The notes: generated by a model not told the origin, from the letters alone. A DNA stretch of 64,000 nucleotides from Paracoccus denitrificans (GCA_005768755.1 VAFL01000006.1:1-64000); one strand, 5' to 3'. Shown: positions 15,135 through 25,029, numbered from the stretch's first letter. Numbers and translations are program-made.

Positions 15135-15602
15135 ATGCGCATCACCCTTCTTGCCGTCGGCCGGCTGCGGAAATCGCCCGAACTGACGCTGATCGACGAC
15201 TATCTCGACCGTTTCGCCAAGACCGGACGCGGCCTTGGCCTGCCGCCTGTGCAGGTGGTCGAGGTCGAGGACAAGCGCGGCACCGGCATGGCCGGAGAAA
15301 CCCCACTGATCGAGCGCGCAATCCCTGCGGGCGCATTTGTCGCGATGATGGACGAACGCGGCGATCAGCCGACCTCTCCCGAATTCGCCGCGCGCATCGC
15401 GGGCCTGCGCGATCAGGGCCGCGATATCTGCTTCGTGATCGGCGGGGCGGACGGGCTGGACCCGTCCCTGCGCACCCGTGCCGACTGGCAGATCAGCTTT
15501 GGCCGCATGGTCTGGCCGCATATGCTGGTCCGGGTCATGCTGGCCGAACAGCTTTACCGCGCCGCCAGCATCATGTCAGGCGCGCCCTATCACCGGGCTT
15601 AG
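15135..15602 (+). CDS. rlmH: 23S rRNA pseudouridine-1915 N3-methyltransferase
   Basis: Methylates pseudouridine 1915 in helix 69 of 23S rRNA on the 70S ribosome, using SAM. The 155-residue length equals that of E. coli RlmH. SPOUT-fold motifs are visible: MRITLLAVGRLRKSP, DERGDQPTSPEFA, FVIGGADGLD and the C-terminal MLAEQLYRAASI followed by a PYHR-type end (PYHRA). The ATG at 15135 is chosen for its match to the family start. It convergently overlaps the MliC-like gene by 4 bases at the stops. Confidence 0.95.
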   Translation: MRITLLAVGRLRKSPELTLIDDYLDRFAKTGRGLGLPPVQVVEVEDKRGTGMAGETPLIERAIPAGAFVAMMDERGDQPTSPEFAARIAGLRDQGRDICFVIGGADGLDPSLRTRADWQISFGRMVWPHMLVRVMLAEQLYRAASIMSGAPYHRA

Positions 15603-15943
15603 CCTGGCAGTGTGCCCGGCTCCATCTCGCGGCACTCCTCGGTCTGCATCACATCCCCGTTCTCGCCACGAACCCCAAGCGTCGCCGCAGGCCCCTTGGT
15701 CCACAATTCTACCGCGCCATCGGCGCTGACATAGCGCGCGCCCGACCCGGATACCGCAATCGTCAGCGGCACCAGATGCCCGTCCGAGGTGACGACGGCA
15801 AACGACTCATCGCCGGCATTGATGAACGCCGCCTGAAACGCCATGTCGTTCGGGCAGGCATAGGTGCGGGTGAAGGTCTTGCTTTCCGCATGGGCCGCCA
15901 TGGCAGGCAGGCACAGCAGCAGGGCGGGCAAGGCGATGCGCAT
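15599..15943 (-). CDS. MliC-family C-type lysozyme inhibitor (exported)
   Basis: A 114-residue exported protein. Signal peptide MRIALPALLLCLPAMAAHA is cleaved before ESK. The mature part carries the MliC/PliC pattern: YACPNDMAFQAAF, then VTSDGHLVPL, SGSGARYVS and WTKGPAATLG, plus paired cysteines (ACPN and EECRE). Such periplasmic proteins inhibit host or environmental lysozyme. There is no lipobox cysteine, so it looks soluble (PliC-like) rather than lipid-anchored. The frame extends upstream to 16033, but the start at 15943 gives the clean signal peptide. Convergent with rlmH. Confidence 0.82.
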   Translation of the reverse strand: MRIALPALLLCLPAMAAHAESKTFTRTYACPNDMAFQAAFINAGDESFAVVTSDGHLVPLTIAVSGSGARYVSADGAVELWTKGPAATLGVRGENGDVMQTEECREMEPGTLPG

Positions 15944-16036
15944 GGGCAGGCTCCGGGTTCTGTGGGTTCCGTTCGGATATCCACTGACGCCGTGCGCGGA
16001 CAGCCACAATTTTGTGAACCGGCCCGACGGCAAGGC

Positions 16037-16066
16037 AAAATGAAAACGGGGGCCCGATGACCCCCG
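16037..16066 (-). terminator. Rho-independent terminator of gltB
   Basis: On the minus strand CGGGGG (16066-16061) pairs with CCCCCG (16052-16047) across an 8-base loop and is followed by TTTTCATTTT. It lies 10 bases after the gltB stop, before the MliC-like gene. Confidence 0.75.
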
Positions 16067-16075
16067 CTTCCCGTC

Positions 16076-19000
16076 TTATTCCGCCGGCATCGCCGCCAGA
16101 TCGCCGGTGTCGGCAATAGGGTGTTCCAGCAAGGGCAGCATTTCCTTCGGGCAGACCTGCAGGAAATTCGCCTTCTCGGTGTCCCAGTTGTCCAGGATCT
16201 CGCGGGCCTTGACGGAATTGGTTTCCGCGACATGCCGCTCGATCAGGGATTTCAGCTGGTCTTCCCAATGGGCCACCGTGACCGGGCAGGTCACCAGCGA
16301 TTCCATGTTCATGTAATTCGGCGCCAGCCCTTCCGGGTCATACAGATAGGCCATGCCCCCGGTCATCCCGGCGCCGAAATTGGCACCGATCCGGCCCAGG
16401 ATCACGGCGACGCCGCCGGTCATGTATTCGCAACCGTTCGTGCCGCAGCCTTCGATCACCACGGTCGCGCCGCTGTTACGGACCCCGAACCGTTCACCCG
16501 CGCGGCCAGCGGCGAACAGGTAGCCGTCGGTCGCGCCGTACAGCACGGTGTTGCCGATGATGACGTTATCGGCCGCCACAAGGGGGCTGACCATCGGCGG
16601 GCGCACGACGATCGTGCCACCCGACAGGCCCTTGCCGACATAGTCGTTGGCATCGCCCGACACCTCGATTTTCAGGCCCGGTGCAGCGAACGCCCCCAGC
16701 GACTGCCCGGCGCTGCCGGTCAGGCGAACCGTCAGGTGATCGGGTTGCAGATTGTTCCGCATCCCGAAGGTCTGAACGATCATGCTGGACGTCCGCGTGC
16801 CGATGGTGCGCAGCGTGTTGCGAACCGCGTAATGCAATTGCATCTTTTCGCCGGCGCTGAAGAAACGCTCGGCATCGCGGATAATTTCGCTGTCCAGCGT
16901 GTCCAGCACCGCGTTGCGCGGCTTGGTCCGGTCATAGACGATCTTGTCCGCGCCATCGACAGTGATCAGCAGCGGGTTCAGGTCCAGATCATCCAGATGC
17001 GCAGAGCCACGGCTGACCTGCGTCAACAGATCCGCCCGCCCAATCACCTCATCGATGCTGCGTGCGCCGATGCTTGCCAGAACTTCGCGCACCTCGGTCG
17101 CATAGAAGGTGATCAGGTTGACCACCTTGTCGGCGCTGCCGTTGAACATCGCCCGCAGCTTTTCGTCCTGCGTACACACGCCCACCGGGCAGGTGTTCGA
17201 CTGGCACTGACGCACCATGATGCAGCCCATCGCGATCAGGGCAGCGGTGCCGATGCCGTATTCCTCGGCCCCCATCATCGCCGCCATGACCACGTCGCGC
17301 CCGGTCCGCAGCCCACCATCGGTGCGCAGCGTCACGCGTTCACGCAGGTTGTTCATCGCCAGAACCTGATGCGCCTCGGTCAGGCCCATCTCCCAGGGCA
17401 GACCGGCGAACTTGATGCTGGTCGCCGGGCTGGCACCGGTGCCGCCGTTATGGCCCGAGATCAGGATGATATCCGCCTTGGCCTTGGCCACGCCCGCCGC
17501 GATGGTGCCGACGCCCGAGGACGCCACCAGCTTCACGGTGATCTTCGCGCGCGGGTTGATCTGCTTCAGATCATAGATCAGCTGCGCCAGATCCTCGATA
17601 CTGTAGATATCATGGTGCGGCGGCGGCGAGATCAACGTCACCCCCGGCGTCGAATGCCGCAGACGCGCGATCAGCGCCGTGACCTTCATGCCAGGAAGCT
17701 GCCCGCCCTCACCCGGTTTCGCGCCCTGGGCGACCTTGATTTCCAGTTCTTCACAGGAGTTCAGATATTCGGCGGTGACACCGAAGCGACCTGATGCCAC
17801 CTGCTTCACTTTCGCGCATGGATTATCGCCATTCGGCAGCGGCTGGCTGTGCGCCGGGTCCTCGCCGCCCTCGCCGCTGTCGGACTTCGCGCCGATGCGG
17901 TTCATGGCGATGTTCAGCGTCATATGCGCCTCGGGCGACAGCGCCCCCAGCGACATGCCGGGCGTCACGAAACGCTTGCGGATGCTGGTGATCGATTCCA
18001 CTTCCTCGATGGGCACCGGCTTGCCAAGCGGCTTGATGTCCAGCAGGTCGCGGATATGGATCGGCGGATTGGCCCGCATGGTCTTGGAATACTGCTTCCA
18101 GACATCATAGCTGGCCTTTTCGCAGGCGAGTTGCAGCAGGCGCATGGTATTGGCTTCCCAGGCGTGCTTCTCACCCGAGCGGCGCAGCTTGTAGAAGCCA
18201 CCGACCGGCAGCAATTCATCCGCATTGCCGTCAAAGCCGCGTGTATGCACATCCTCCAGCTTGTGCTGGATACCGTGCAGGCCGATGCCCGAGATCCGGC
18301 TGTGCATTCCCGGGAAATATTCGTTCACCAGCGCACGCGACAGGCCCACCGCTTCGAAGTTCAGGCCGCCACGATAGGATGACAGCACCGAAATCCCCAT
18401 CTTCGCCATGATCTTCAACAGACCCTGGTCGATGGCATCGCGATAGCGGCGCATGTTGTCGATCAGGCTGCCTTCCAGCAGGCCCCGGTCGATGCGGTCG
18501 GCCACGCTGTCCTGCGCGAGGTATGGGTTCACCGTCGTCGCCCCGCAGCCGATCAGCACGGCAAAGTAATGCGGGTCGATGCATTCGCCCGAACGCACGT
18601 TCAGCGAACAGAAGGTGCGCAGCCCCTTGCGGGTCAGCCAGCTGTGGATCGCACTGGTGGCAAGGATCATCGGCATCCCGATGCGATCCGCGCTGACCGC
18701 CTCGTCGGTCAGCACCAGATGACCCGCACCAGAGCGCACGGCGTCCTCGGCCTCGTTGCGGATGCGGGCAAGCGCCTCGCCCAGCGCATCGGGGCCCGCC
18801 CCTTTCGGGAAGGTGCAGTCGATCCGCGTCGCGGCATCGCCGAACATGCGCATCATCTCGACGAATTCGCGGTTCGCGACGAAGGGCGTTTCCAGCAGCA
18901 GGATCTCGGTCTGCGCGCTGGATTCGTCGAGCACGTTCTTGAGGTTGCCGAAACGCGTCTTCAGCGACATCACCCGTGTTTCACGCAGGCTGTCGATCGG

Positions 19001-20611
19001 CGGGTTGGTCACCTGGCTGAAATTCTGGCGGAAGAAATGCGACAGCGGGCGATACTGGTTCGACAGCACCGCAGGCGGCGTGTCATCCCCCATGGATGCC
19101 AGCGCCTCCTTCCCGTCCTCGGCCATCGGGGCCAGCACGTTTTCCAGTTCCTCCAGCGTATAGCCGGCAGCGATCTGGCGGCGGCGCAGGTCCTCGCCCT
19201 TCAGGGTCGTGCCCTCGGGCAGGTCGCGCATCTGCTCGGAAAGCTGCGCCACCTTCTCGATCCACTCGCCGAAGGGCTGCGACGCGGCCAGCCGGTCCTT
19301 GATCTCGGCATCGTGGTAGAGCTTGCCCTCTTCCATATCGACGCAGATCATCTGACCCGGACCGAGCGCGCCCTTCTCGACGACCGTCGCCTCATCGACC
19401 GGGACCATCCCGGCTTCGGAACCGCCCATCAGCAGCCCGTCACCCGTCACGACATAGCGCATCGGGCGCAATCCGTTGCGGTCCAGACCGCCGCAGACCC
19501 AGCGGCCATCGGTCATCGCCAGCGCCGCCGGGCCGTCCCACGGCTCCATCACGGCGTTGCAATAGGCATACATGTCGGCCCAGGCTTTCGGCATGTCGGT
19601 CACGGTCTTCGACCAGCTTTCCGGCACCAGCATGGTCTTGGTCATTGGCGCAGACCGGCCGGACCGCACCATCACCTCGAAAACCGCATCCAGCGCGGCG
19701 CTGTCGGACGACCCGCCCGGAATGATCGGCTTGATGTCGTCGGCCATTTCCCCGAACGCGCCCGAGGCCATGCGGATCTCATGGCTGCGCATCCAGTTCA
19801 TGTTGCCCTTCAGCGTGTTGATCTCACCGTTATGGGCCAGCATCCGGAAGGGCTGGGCCAGCCACCATTGCGGGAAGGTATTGGTCGAATAGCGCTGGTG
19901 ATAGATCGCGAAGGCGCTTTCGAAACGCGGGTCCTTCAGGTCGGGGTAGAATTCCGCAACCTGTTCGGCCAGCATCATGCCTTTGTAGATGATCGACCGG
20001 CAGGACAGCGAACAGAAATACAAGCCCTGCACGCCGGCCTGCAGGGCGGCGCGCTCGATCCGGCGGCGGATGATATACAGCTCGCGCTCGAACTCGACCT
20101 GGGACAGGCCCTTCTCGTTGCGGATCAGGATCTGCTCGATCTCGGGGCGGGTGGCATTGGCTTTCTCGCCCAGAACGGCGGTATTCACCGGCACATGGCG
20201 CCAGCCATAGATATAGTGACCCATGCGGATCACCTCGGATTCCACGATGGTCCGGCAACGCTCCTGCGCGCCGAAATCGGTGCGCGGCAGGAAAACCTGC
20301 CCGACCGCGATCAGCTTTTCCTGATCGGGCTCGTGCCCGGTGCGACGGATCTGGTCATAAAAGAATGGCACCGGGATCTGGACATGAATGCCCGCCCCAT
20401 CACCCGTCTTGCCATCGGCATCGACCGCGCCGCGATGCCAGACCGCCTTCAGCGCGTCGATGCCGTTCTGCACGACCTGCCGCGAGGGCGAGCCGTCCAG
20501 CGACACCACGAAGCCGACCCCGCAGGACGAATGCTCATCCTCTTCGCGGTAAAGGCTGTTCTGCGCCATCCAGGCGCGGCGGGCTTCTTCTTTGGCTTGC
20601 CAGTCTTTCAT
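16076..20611 (-). CDS. gltB: Glutamate synthase (NADPH) large subunit
   Basis: Makes two glutamates from glutamine and 2-oxoglutarate with GltD. The 1511-residue protein has a short propeptide before Cys30 in HSSCGVGF, the N-terminal nucleophile of the class II glutaminase domain. Then come the central domain, the FMN/2-oxoglutarate synthase barrel (SGHNGGTGASPATSIKFAG), the 3Fe-4S cluster segment CQSNTCPVGVCTQ, and the C-terminal GxGxG-repeat beta-helix (GLSGGTIVV, GATDGYLFAAGRAGERF). It is the last gene of the gltD-unknown-gltB block and ends in a terminator. Length is normal. Confidence 0.98.
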   Translation of the reverse strand: MKDWQAKEEARRAWMAQNSLYREEDEHSSCGVGFVVSLDGSPSRQVVQNGIDALKAVWHRGAVDADGKTGDGAGIHVQIPVPFFYDQIRRTGHEPDQEKLIAVGQVFLPRTDFGAQERCRTIVESEVIRMGHYIYGWRHVPVNTAVLGEKANATRPEIEQILIRNEKGLSQVEFERELYIIRRRIERAALQAGVQGLYFCSLSCRSIIYKGMMLAEQVAEFYPDLKDPRFESAFAIYHQRYSTNTFPQWWLAQPFRMLAHNGEINTLKGNMNWMRSHEIRMASGAFGEMADDIKPIIPGGSSDSAALDAVFEVMVRSGRSAPMTKTMLVPESWSKTVTDMPKAWADMYAYCNAVMEPWDGPAALAMTDGRWVCGGLDRNGLRPMRYVVTGDGLLMGGSEAGMVPVDEATVVEKGALGPGQMICVDMEEGKLYHDAEIKDRLAASQPFGEWIEKVAQLSEQMRDLPEGTTLKGEDLRRRQIAAGYTLEELENVLAPMAEDGKEALASMGDDTPPAVLSNQYRPLSHFFRQNFSQVTNPPIDSLRETRVMSLKTRFGNLKNVLDESSAQTEILLLETPFVANREFVEMMRMFGDAATRIDCTFPKGAGPDALGEALARIRNEAEDAVRSGAGHLVLTDEAVSADRIGMPMILATSAIHSWLTRKGLRTFCSLNVRSGECIDPHYFAVLIGCGATTVNPYLAQDSVADRIDRGLLEGSLIDNMRRYRDAIDQGLLKIMAKMGISVLSSYRGGLNFEAVGLSRALVNEYFPGMHSRISGIGLHGIQHKLEDVHTRGFDGNADELLPVGGFYKLRRSGEKHAWEANTMRLLQLACEKASYDVWKQYSKTMRANPPIHIRDLLDIKPLGKPVPIEEVESITSIRKRFVTPGMSLGALSPEAHMTLNIAMNRIGAKSDSGEGGEDPAHSQPLPNGDNPCAKVKQVASGRFGVTAEYLNSCEELEIKVAQGAKPGEGGQLPGMKVTALIARLRHSTPGVTLISPPPHHDIYSIEDLAQLIYDLKQINPRAKITVKLVASSGVGTIAAGVAKAKADIILISGHNGGTGASPATSIKFAGLPWEMGLTEAHQVLAMNNLRERVTLRTDGGLRTGRDVVMAAMMGAEEYGIGTAALIAMGCIMVRQCQSNTCPVGVCTQDEKLRAMFNGSADKVVNLITFYATEVREVLASIGARSIDEVIGRADLLTQVSRGSAHLDDLDLNPLLITVDGADKIVYDRTKPRNAVLDTLDSEIIRDAERFFSAGEKMQLHYAVRNTLRTIGTRTSSMIVQTFGMRNNLQPDHLTVRLTGSAGQSLGAFAAPGLKIEVSGDANDYVGKGLSGGTIVVRPPMVSPLVAADNVIIGNTVLYGATDGYLFAAGRAGERFGVRNSGATVVIEGCGTNGCEYMTGGVAVILGRIGANFGAGMTGGMAYLYDPEGLAPNYMNMESLVTCPVTVAHWEDQLKSLIERHVAETNSVKAREILDNWDTEKANFLQVCPKEMLPLLEHPIADTGDLAAMPAE

Positions 20612-20707
20612 TTCAGACCTCTTTCGCGGTTCGGGCGGCGGCTTGTGGGGCCGGCCGGATGGCTATGTTTCGGTGCCTGCAGCGCATGACGTTCATCGCC
20701 GGGCTTA

Positions 20708-21493
20708 TCAAAGGGGCAGGTCAGGAACACTGTGGGTAAATTCCATCACCATCTGCATGTCGCAATCGAAAACCGGATCCGTTGAACCGAACCCGGCTTC
20801 GCCCGGCATGGCAAAGGTGACGGGGCTGTCATCGGTCTTCTGGTGCTCGCCCGTCCAGTCGCTCCGCTCCTCGACGCCGCCGTAGAACCGGCCGTGATCG
20901 GCATTGACGAATTGCTGACCCTTTGAATCGATCAGAAGCTCGCCGCTTTCGGAAAACACCTTCAACTGAAACTCGGTCAGTTGCAGGGGCACCCCGTCAA
21001 TCACCGTCGTTTCGCCTGTCAGCCGGTCCTCACCGACATTGCGCAGCCGTTCGCCGGTATTCGAGCGCGTCCAGAAATCGAAATCGTCATGTCCGGTCCG
21101 AAGCAGCGTCGAAAACGAAGCATGGTCCTTCGCCTCAGGCTCCAGCATATCGACAATACCGTCACGCAAATTGATCGATTCCATCCAGCGCGTCTCGGCA
21201 TCGATCCGAGAGCTGTGTCGTGGCCCTTCCTGATCGAAATACGTCACCCATTGATCTCCGGGCGCGTCGCCGCTGCAGACGAATTCCTGCGCCGCGACGC
21301 ATCCGCGAAGCTGCACCGTCATTTTCAGTTCGCACCCCTGCGGCGGCATGAAGGTTCCGGCACGGGCAGGCGAGAAGATCAGAACAGCTGCCCCGAAAAT
21401 CGCGGCGAATGCGGCAATATCAAGGCCCGAAGCCGACGTCGTGACAGATTGGGGACGTGCTCTGTATCGGTTGGGTACGCAGTGTGCGGCCAT
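20708..21493 (-). CDS. Unknown exported protein between gltD and gltB
   Basis: A 261-residue protein in the same direction as gltD and gltB, 6 bases after the gltD stop. Residues about 25-45 (DIAAFAAIFGAAVLIFSPARA) form a signal or anchor segment. The rest is soluble and acidic, with CELKMTVQLRGCVAAQEFVC giving several cysteines, suited to disulfides in the periplasm. I do not recognise a catalytic motif. The first 24 residues may be too long an N-terminus; a start at the downstream hydrophobic segment is possible. Its position suggests co-transcription with glutamate synthase, but a functional link is unproven. Confidence 0.75.
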   Translation of the reverse strand: MAAHCVPNRYRARPQSVTTSASGLDIAAFAAIFGAAVLIFSPARAGTFMPPQGCELKMTVQLRGCVAAQEFVCSGDAPGDQWVTYFDQEGPRHSSRIDAETRWMESINLRDGIVDMLEPEAKDHASFSTLLRTGHDDFDFWTRSNTGERLRNVGEDRLTGETTVIDGVPLQLTEFQLKVFSESGELLIDSKGQQFVNADHGRFYGGVEERSDWTGEHQKTDDSPVTFAMPGEAGFGSTDPVFDCDMQMVMEFTHSVPDLPL

Positions 21494-21499
21494 GACCCC

Positions 21500-22981
21500 T
21501 CACTCTGCCGCGACCTGCGCGGCGTTGCCAAGAAATTCGGCGATGCTGTCGGCCGCTTCTCGCCCGTCGCGGATCGCCCAGACCACAAGCGAAGCGCCGC
21601 GCACGATGTCGCCGACCGCGAAGACGCCCGAAAGGCTGGTCTGGTGGGTGCGGAAGTCCGCCTTGATCGTCCCCCAGCGGGTCACTTCCAGACCGTCGAC
21701 GCCCCACAGCCTGGGCAATTCCTCGGGTTCGAAGCCCAGTGCCTTGATGACCATCTCGGCCGGTTCATCGTAATCTGCGCCCTCGATCAGTTCGGGGCTT
21801 TGCCGCCCTGAAACATCTGGCTTTCCAAGCCGCATCTTCTGGATGCGTACGGCCGAAATCGGGGCGTGTTCCGCATTGATACTGGTTTCTGCCCCGGTTT
21901 CGCCCTCGGCCGCGCCGACGAAAGCGCCGGGCGCGGAAAGCCATACGAAATCAACGCCCTCTTCTTCGGCATTCTGCACTTCGCGCTGACTTCCCGGCAT
22001 ATTGGCACGGTCGCGGCGATACAGGCATTTGACCGATTTCGCGCCCTGACGGATCGCCGTGCGCACGCAATCCATGGCTGTGTCGCCCCCACCGATCACC
22101 ACGACGCGCTTGCCGCGTGCGTCCAGCTCTCCATCCTCGTAATCGGGGATTTCATCACCCAGGTCGATCCTGTTCGAGGCCGTCAGGTAATCCAATGCGC
22201 GGATCACACCATGCGCATCGGCGTTGTCGATATCCAGATCGCGGGTCTTGTAGACACCGGTGGCGATCAGCACAGCATCGTGCTTGCCGCGGATCGCATC
22301 AAAGCTCAGATCCTCGCCGATATTGCAGTTCAGCACAAACTCGACCCCGCCCTGTTCCAGCTGGGTGTTGCGACGCTCGACGATTTCCTTCTCAAGCTTG
22401 AAACCCGGAATGCCGTAGATCATCAACCCGCCGGAACGGTCGTGACGGTCATATACCGTCACCTGAAAGCCCATGCGACGCAGACGGTCGGCCGCTGCAA
22501 GCCCGCCGGGACCGGCACCGATGATCCCGATGGATTCCGCGCGCTCTTGTGCGGGCGATATACCTTCGACCCAGCCTTCTTCCCAGGCCGTATCGGTGAT
22601 GTATTTCTCGATCGCGCCAATGGTGACGGTGCCGTGTCCCGACTGTTCGATGACACAATTGCCTTCGCACAGGCGATCCTGCGGACAGATGCGGCCGCAG
22701 ATTTCGGGGAAAGTGTTGGTCTGCTGGCTGACCAGATAGGCCTCGCGCGTGCGGCCTTCTGCCGTCAGGCGCAGCCAATCGGGGATATTGTTATGCAGCG
22801 GGCAATGCGACTGACAATATGGCACGCCACATTGGCTGCAGCGGCTGGCCTGTTCCTTCGCCTTCGCATCGGCGAATTCACGGTAAATCTCGTGAAAATC
22901 CTCACTGCGCTGCTCTGCCGAGCGCTTCTCGGGCATCTCGCGCCCGATGGTGACAAATTTCAGCATTTTTTGCGTGGCCAT
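21500..22981 (-). CDS. gltD: Glutamate synthase (NADPH) small subunit
   Basis: Supplies electrons from NADPH to GltB through FAD and Fe-S clusters. The 493-residue protein begins with cysteine clusters (CSQCGVPYCQSHCPLHN and CGRICPQDRLCEGNC). Next are the FAD-binding GAGPGGLAAADRLRRMGF and the NADPH-binding VVVIGGGDTAMDC, and the late FAVGDIVRGASLVVWAI of the FAD domain. It is the first gene of the glt block; the inverted repeat at 23047-23117 lies just upstream. Confidence 0.97.
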   Translation of the reverse strand: MATQKMLKFVTIGREMPEKRSAEQRSEDFHEIYREFADAKAKEQASRCSQCGVPYCQSHCPLHNNIPDWLRLTAEGRTREAYLVSQQTNTFPEICGRICPQDRLCEGNCVIEQSGHGTVTIGAIEKYITDTAWEEGWVEGISPAQERAESIGIIGAGPGGLAAADRLRRMGFQVTVYDRHDRSGGLMIYGIPGFKLEKEIVERRNTQLEQGGVEFVLNCNIGEDLSFDAIRGKHDAVLIATGVYKTRDLDIDNADAHGVIRALDYLTASNRIDLGDEIPDYEDGELDARGKRVVVIGGGDTAMDCVRTAIRQGAKSVKCLYRRDRANMPGSQREVQNAEEEGVDFVWLSAPGAFVGAAEGETGAETSINAEHAPISAVRIQKMRLGKPDVSGRQSPELIEGADYDEPAEMVIKALGFEPEELPRLWGVDGLEVTRWGTIKADFRTHQTSLSGVFAVGDIVRGASLVVWAIRDGREAADSIAEFLGNAAQVAAE

Positions 22982-23046
22982 ATCGCTTCGCCCCTCTATC
23001 TCGATTCCCTACTATGCTTGCGCGAAAGCGAATAAAAGGCATACAT

Positions 23047-23117
23047 ACTGACCTATTTGTCGTTTTCTGAGCCGCCACGCCGAGATTCAGCGAGAAAATC
23101 TTAATAACTAGGTCAGT
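23047..23117. promoter_or_regulatory. Inverted repeat upstream of gltD
   Basis: ACTGACCTA (23047-23055) and TAGGTCAGT (23109-23117) are perfect 9-base inverted copies with centres 62 bases apart, about six helical turns. The surrounding stretch 22982-23215 is AT-rich and contains no gene. The spacing suits a protein that binds two sites and loops the DNA ahead of gltD. The regulator is unknown. Confidence 0.45.
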
Positions 23118-23215
23118 AAACTATACCTACATAGTGAAATCTCAGGAAACCAAGGGCCTGCGACATGCTCTCAGGCGACCGATTCCCGCGCATTGCTGCG
23201 CCATCATAGCATGCT

Positions 23216-24010
23216 TCAGTGGATAAGACCGCCCCAGACCAGTCCAAGCAGCAAGACCCCGAAGATAATTCGGTAGATTGCAAAAGCGGTGAACCGGTGG
23301 GTCTGGATATATTTCAGCAGCCATTTGACCGAAATGAAGGCCGTCACCGTCGAGGCGATGAATGCCACGCCTAGCCCCACCCAATCTTCGGCCCCGCTGC
23401 CGCCGGTCAGATTCTCCAGCAGCTTGTAACCGCTGGCGGCGTACATGGTCGGGATACCAACCAGAAAGGCGAATTCGGTCGCGGCTGCACGGTTCGACGT
23501 GCCCAGCAACATGGCCACGAAAATCGTTGTCGCTGACCGTGACGTACCCGGAAACACGCCCGCCACCACTTGCGCAATGCCCACCGCCAAGGCCACACGC
23601 CATGTGATCCGGGCGCTGTCAGGCAGCTTTTCAGCGAAGTGTTCGGCCACCATCATCCAGATGCCGCCGATCACAAGGGCCCAGGCAATGGGTGTGATCG
23701 TCTCTGGCAGTTGAAAACCCATCTTGTCGACGACAAGCCCAAGAACCGCCGTGACCAGAAAAGCTGTCATCAGCTTGGCAAGGTAATCCCGGTTTTCCAC
23801 ATCGCGCCAGCCCGTCGCCAACGCGACCAGGCGCTTCCAGTAGATCAGCGTGACAGCAAGGATCGCACCGGCCTGGATGACGACAACGTACATATCCGAC
23901 CGCGCGCCCAGCCAATGCTGCGCCAGAAGCAGGTGGCCCGTGCTGGAGATCGGCAGAAATTCGGTGATGCCCTCGATAATACCGAAGAGCACGTCATTCA
24001 GATAAGGCAA
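23216..24010 (-). CDS. uppP: Undecaprenyl-diphosphatase
   Basis: An integral membrane phosphatase that regenerates undecaprenyl phosphate, the lipid carrier for peptidoglycan and for the surface glycans encoded later in this window. The 264-residue protein has both BacA/UppP signatures: EGITEFLPISSTGH near the N-terminus and PGTSRSATT in the middle, with eight or so hydrophobic helices. The start MPYLNDVLFGIIEG is typical. The next gene upstream (minus) is an NDUFA9-like reductase, 35 bases away. Confidence 0.96.
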   Translation of the reverse strand: MPYLNDVLFGIIEGITEFLPISSTGHLLLAQHWLGARSDMYVVVIQAGAILAVTLIYWKRLVALATGWRDVENRDYLAKLMTAFLVTAVLGLVVDKMGFQLPETITPIAWALVIGGIWMMVAEHFAEKLPDSARITWRVALAVGIAQVVAGVFPGTSRSATTIFVAMLLGTSNRAAATEFAFLVGIPTMYAASGYKLLENLTGGSGAEDWVGLGVAFIASTVTAFISVKWLLKYIQTHRFTAFAIYRIIFGVLLLGLVWGGLIH

Positions 24011-24045
24011 GCCGGATATCCCCCGATTGCGTCAGGACCGCAGAA

Positions 24046-25029
24046 TCAGCGGGCGCGCATGTTCTTGGCTGAGGCCGTCATTTCGGCATATTGCCCGTTC
24101 GGGCGGAAGCGCCACAGATATTCGTCAATGACCGCCTCGGCGGCCATCGGCTTGATGCCCAGATCGGCAAAGCCCTTTGCATCCGCGGACACGACGTTGT
24201 CATCGCGCAGCATCTTCACCTGATCGCGGGTCAGAATTCGGTTGGTAAAAAGCCCACCCGTCAGCATCGAGGCAATGTCGAACACACCAGCCGTGACGCG
24301 CGCCAACCAGAAAGGCAGGTTAACCACGGCCCGTCGCCGCATGATCGAAGCCAGCGTCTCATCCGCAATTTCGCGCACAGTTTTAACATCAGGCCCGCCC
24401 AGTTCGTAGATCCCGGGCGCCGCATCGCCCAGCACGGCCTTTTCGACTGCCTCTGCCACGTCCTCGACGTGAACCGGCTGCATCCTCGACTTGCCGCCTG
24501 TGATTGGCATCAACCAGCCCATGCCCGTCCCGGCGAAACGATCATAGACACCGCCATGTGCGCCGAACATCACGGAAGGACGCAGGATGATGGCATCTGG
24601 ACGCACTTTCAGAAGCTCTGCTTCCCCCTGACCTTTGCTGGCCAGATACTCACTTGCGGCTTCAGGATCTGCGCCGATGGCAGAAATATGGATGACGCGC
24701 GTGATGCCCATCTCGTTCGCGATCCGGCCGATCCGCGCCGCGCCTTCGGCGTGGACCGGCGCGAACCTGTTCTTGCCCTCGTTCACCATGATGCCCACGC
24801 AATTGACCACGACATCTGCGTCCGACATCGCGGCGCGCACGGACAGATCGTCGCGAATATTGCAGGGCACCGGCTCGACCTGCCCTACAGCGCCGGAGGA
24901 GCGCACGAACAAGGCTTCGGATGGACGGCGAACCGCGACACGGACGCGCCAGCCCTGTTTGGCCATCCGGCGCGCAATCTGTCGCCCGAGAAACCCCGAA
25001 CCGCCATAAATCGTGACGATCTTAGACAT
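24046..25029 (-). CDS. NAD(P)-binding protein, NDUFA9/complex I-associated SDR type
   Basis: A 327-residue atypical short-chain dehydrogenase. The Rossmann motif is YGGSGFLGRQIARRMAKQG at the very start, then VNCVGIMVNEG and HISAIGADPEAASEYLASKGQGE, the pattern of the NDUFA9 subfamily in which the catalytic Tyr-x3-Lys is altered. In alphaproteobacteria such proteins resemble the mitochondrial complex I accessory subunit; function here is by homology only. The start at 25029 is chosen over an upstream extension to 25149 because the extension is Arg-rich and covers the tRNA promoter side. It is followed by uppP. Confidence 0.85.
   Translation of the reverse strand: MSKIVTIYGGSGFLGRQIARRMAKQGWRVRVAVRRPSEALFVRSSGAVGQVEPVPCNIRDDLSVRAAMSDADVVVNCVGIMVNEGKNRFAPVHAEGAARIGRIANEMGITRVIHISAIGADPEAASEYLASKGQGEAELLKVRPDAIILRPSVMFGAHGGVYDRFAGTGMGWLMPITGGKSRMQPVHVEDVAEAVEKAVLGDAAPGIYELGGPDVKTVREIADETLASIMRRRAVVNLPFWLARVTAGVFDIASMLTGGLFTNRILTRDQVKMLRDDNVVSADAKGFADLGIKPMAAEAVIDEYLWRFRPNGQYAEMTASAKNMRAR

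Noticed and set aside
16121..20689. Long plus-strand open frames of 557 and 706 residues opposite gltB
   Set aside because: Both are antisense to gltB, rich in Arg, His and Gln with no domain order. gltB is complete with its Cys30 and Fe-S motifs.
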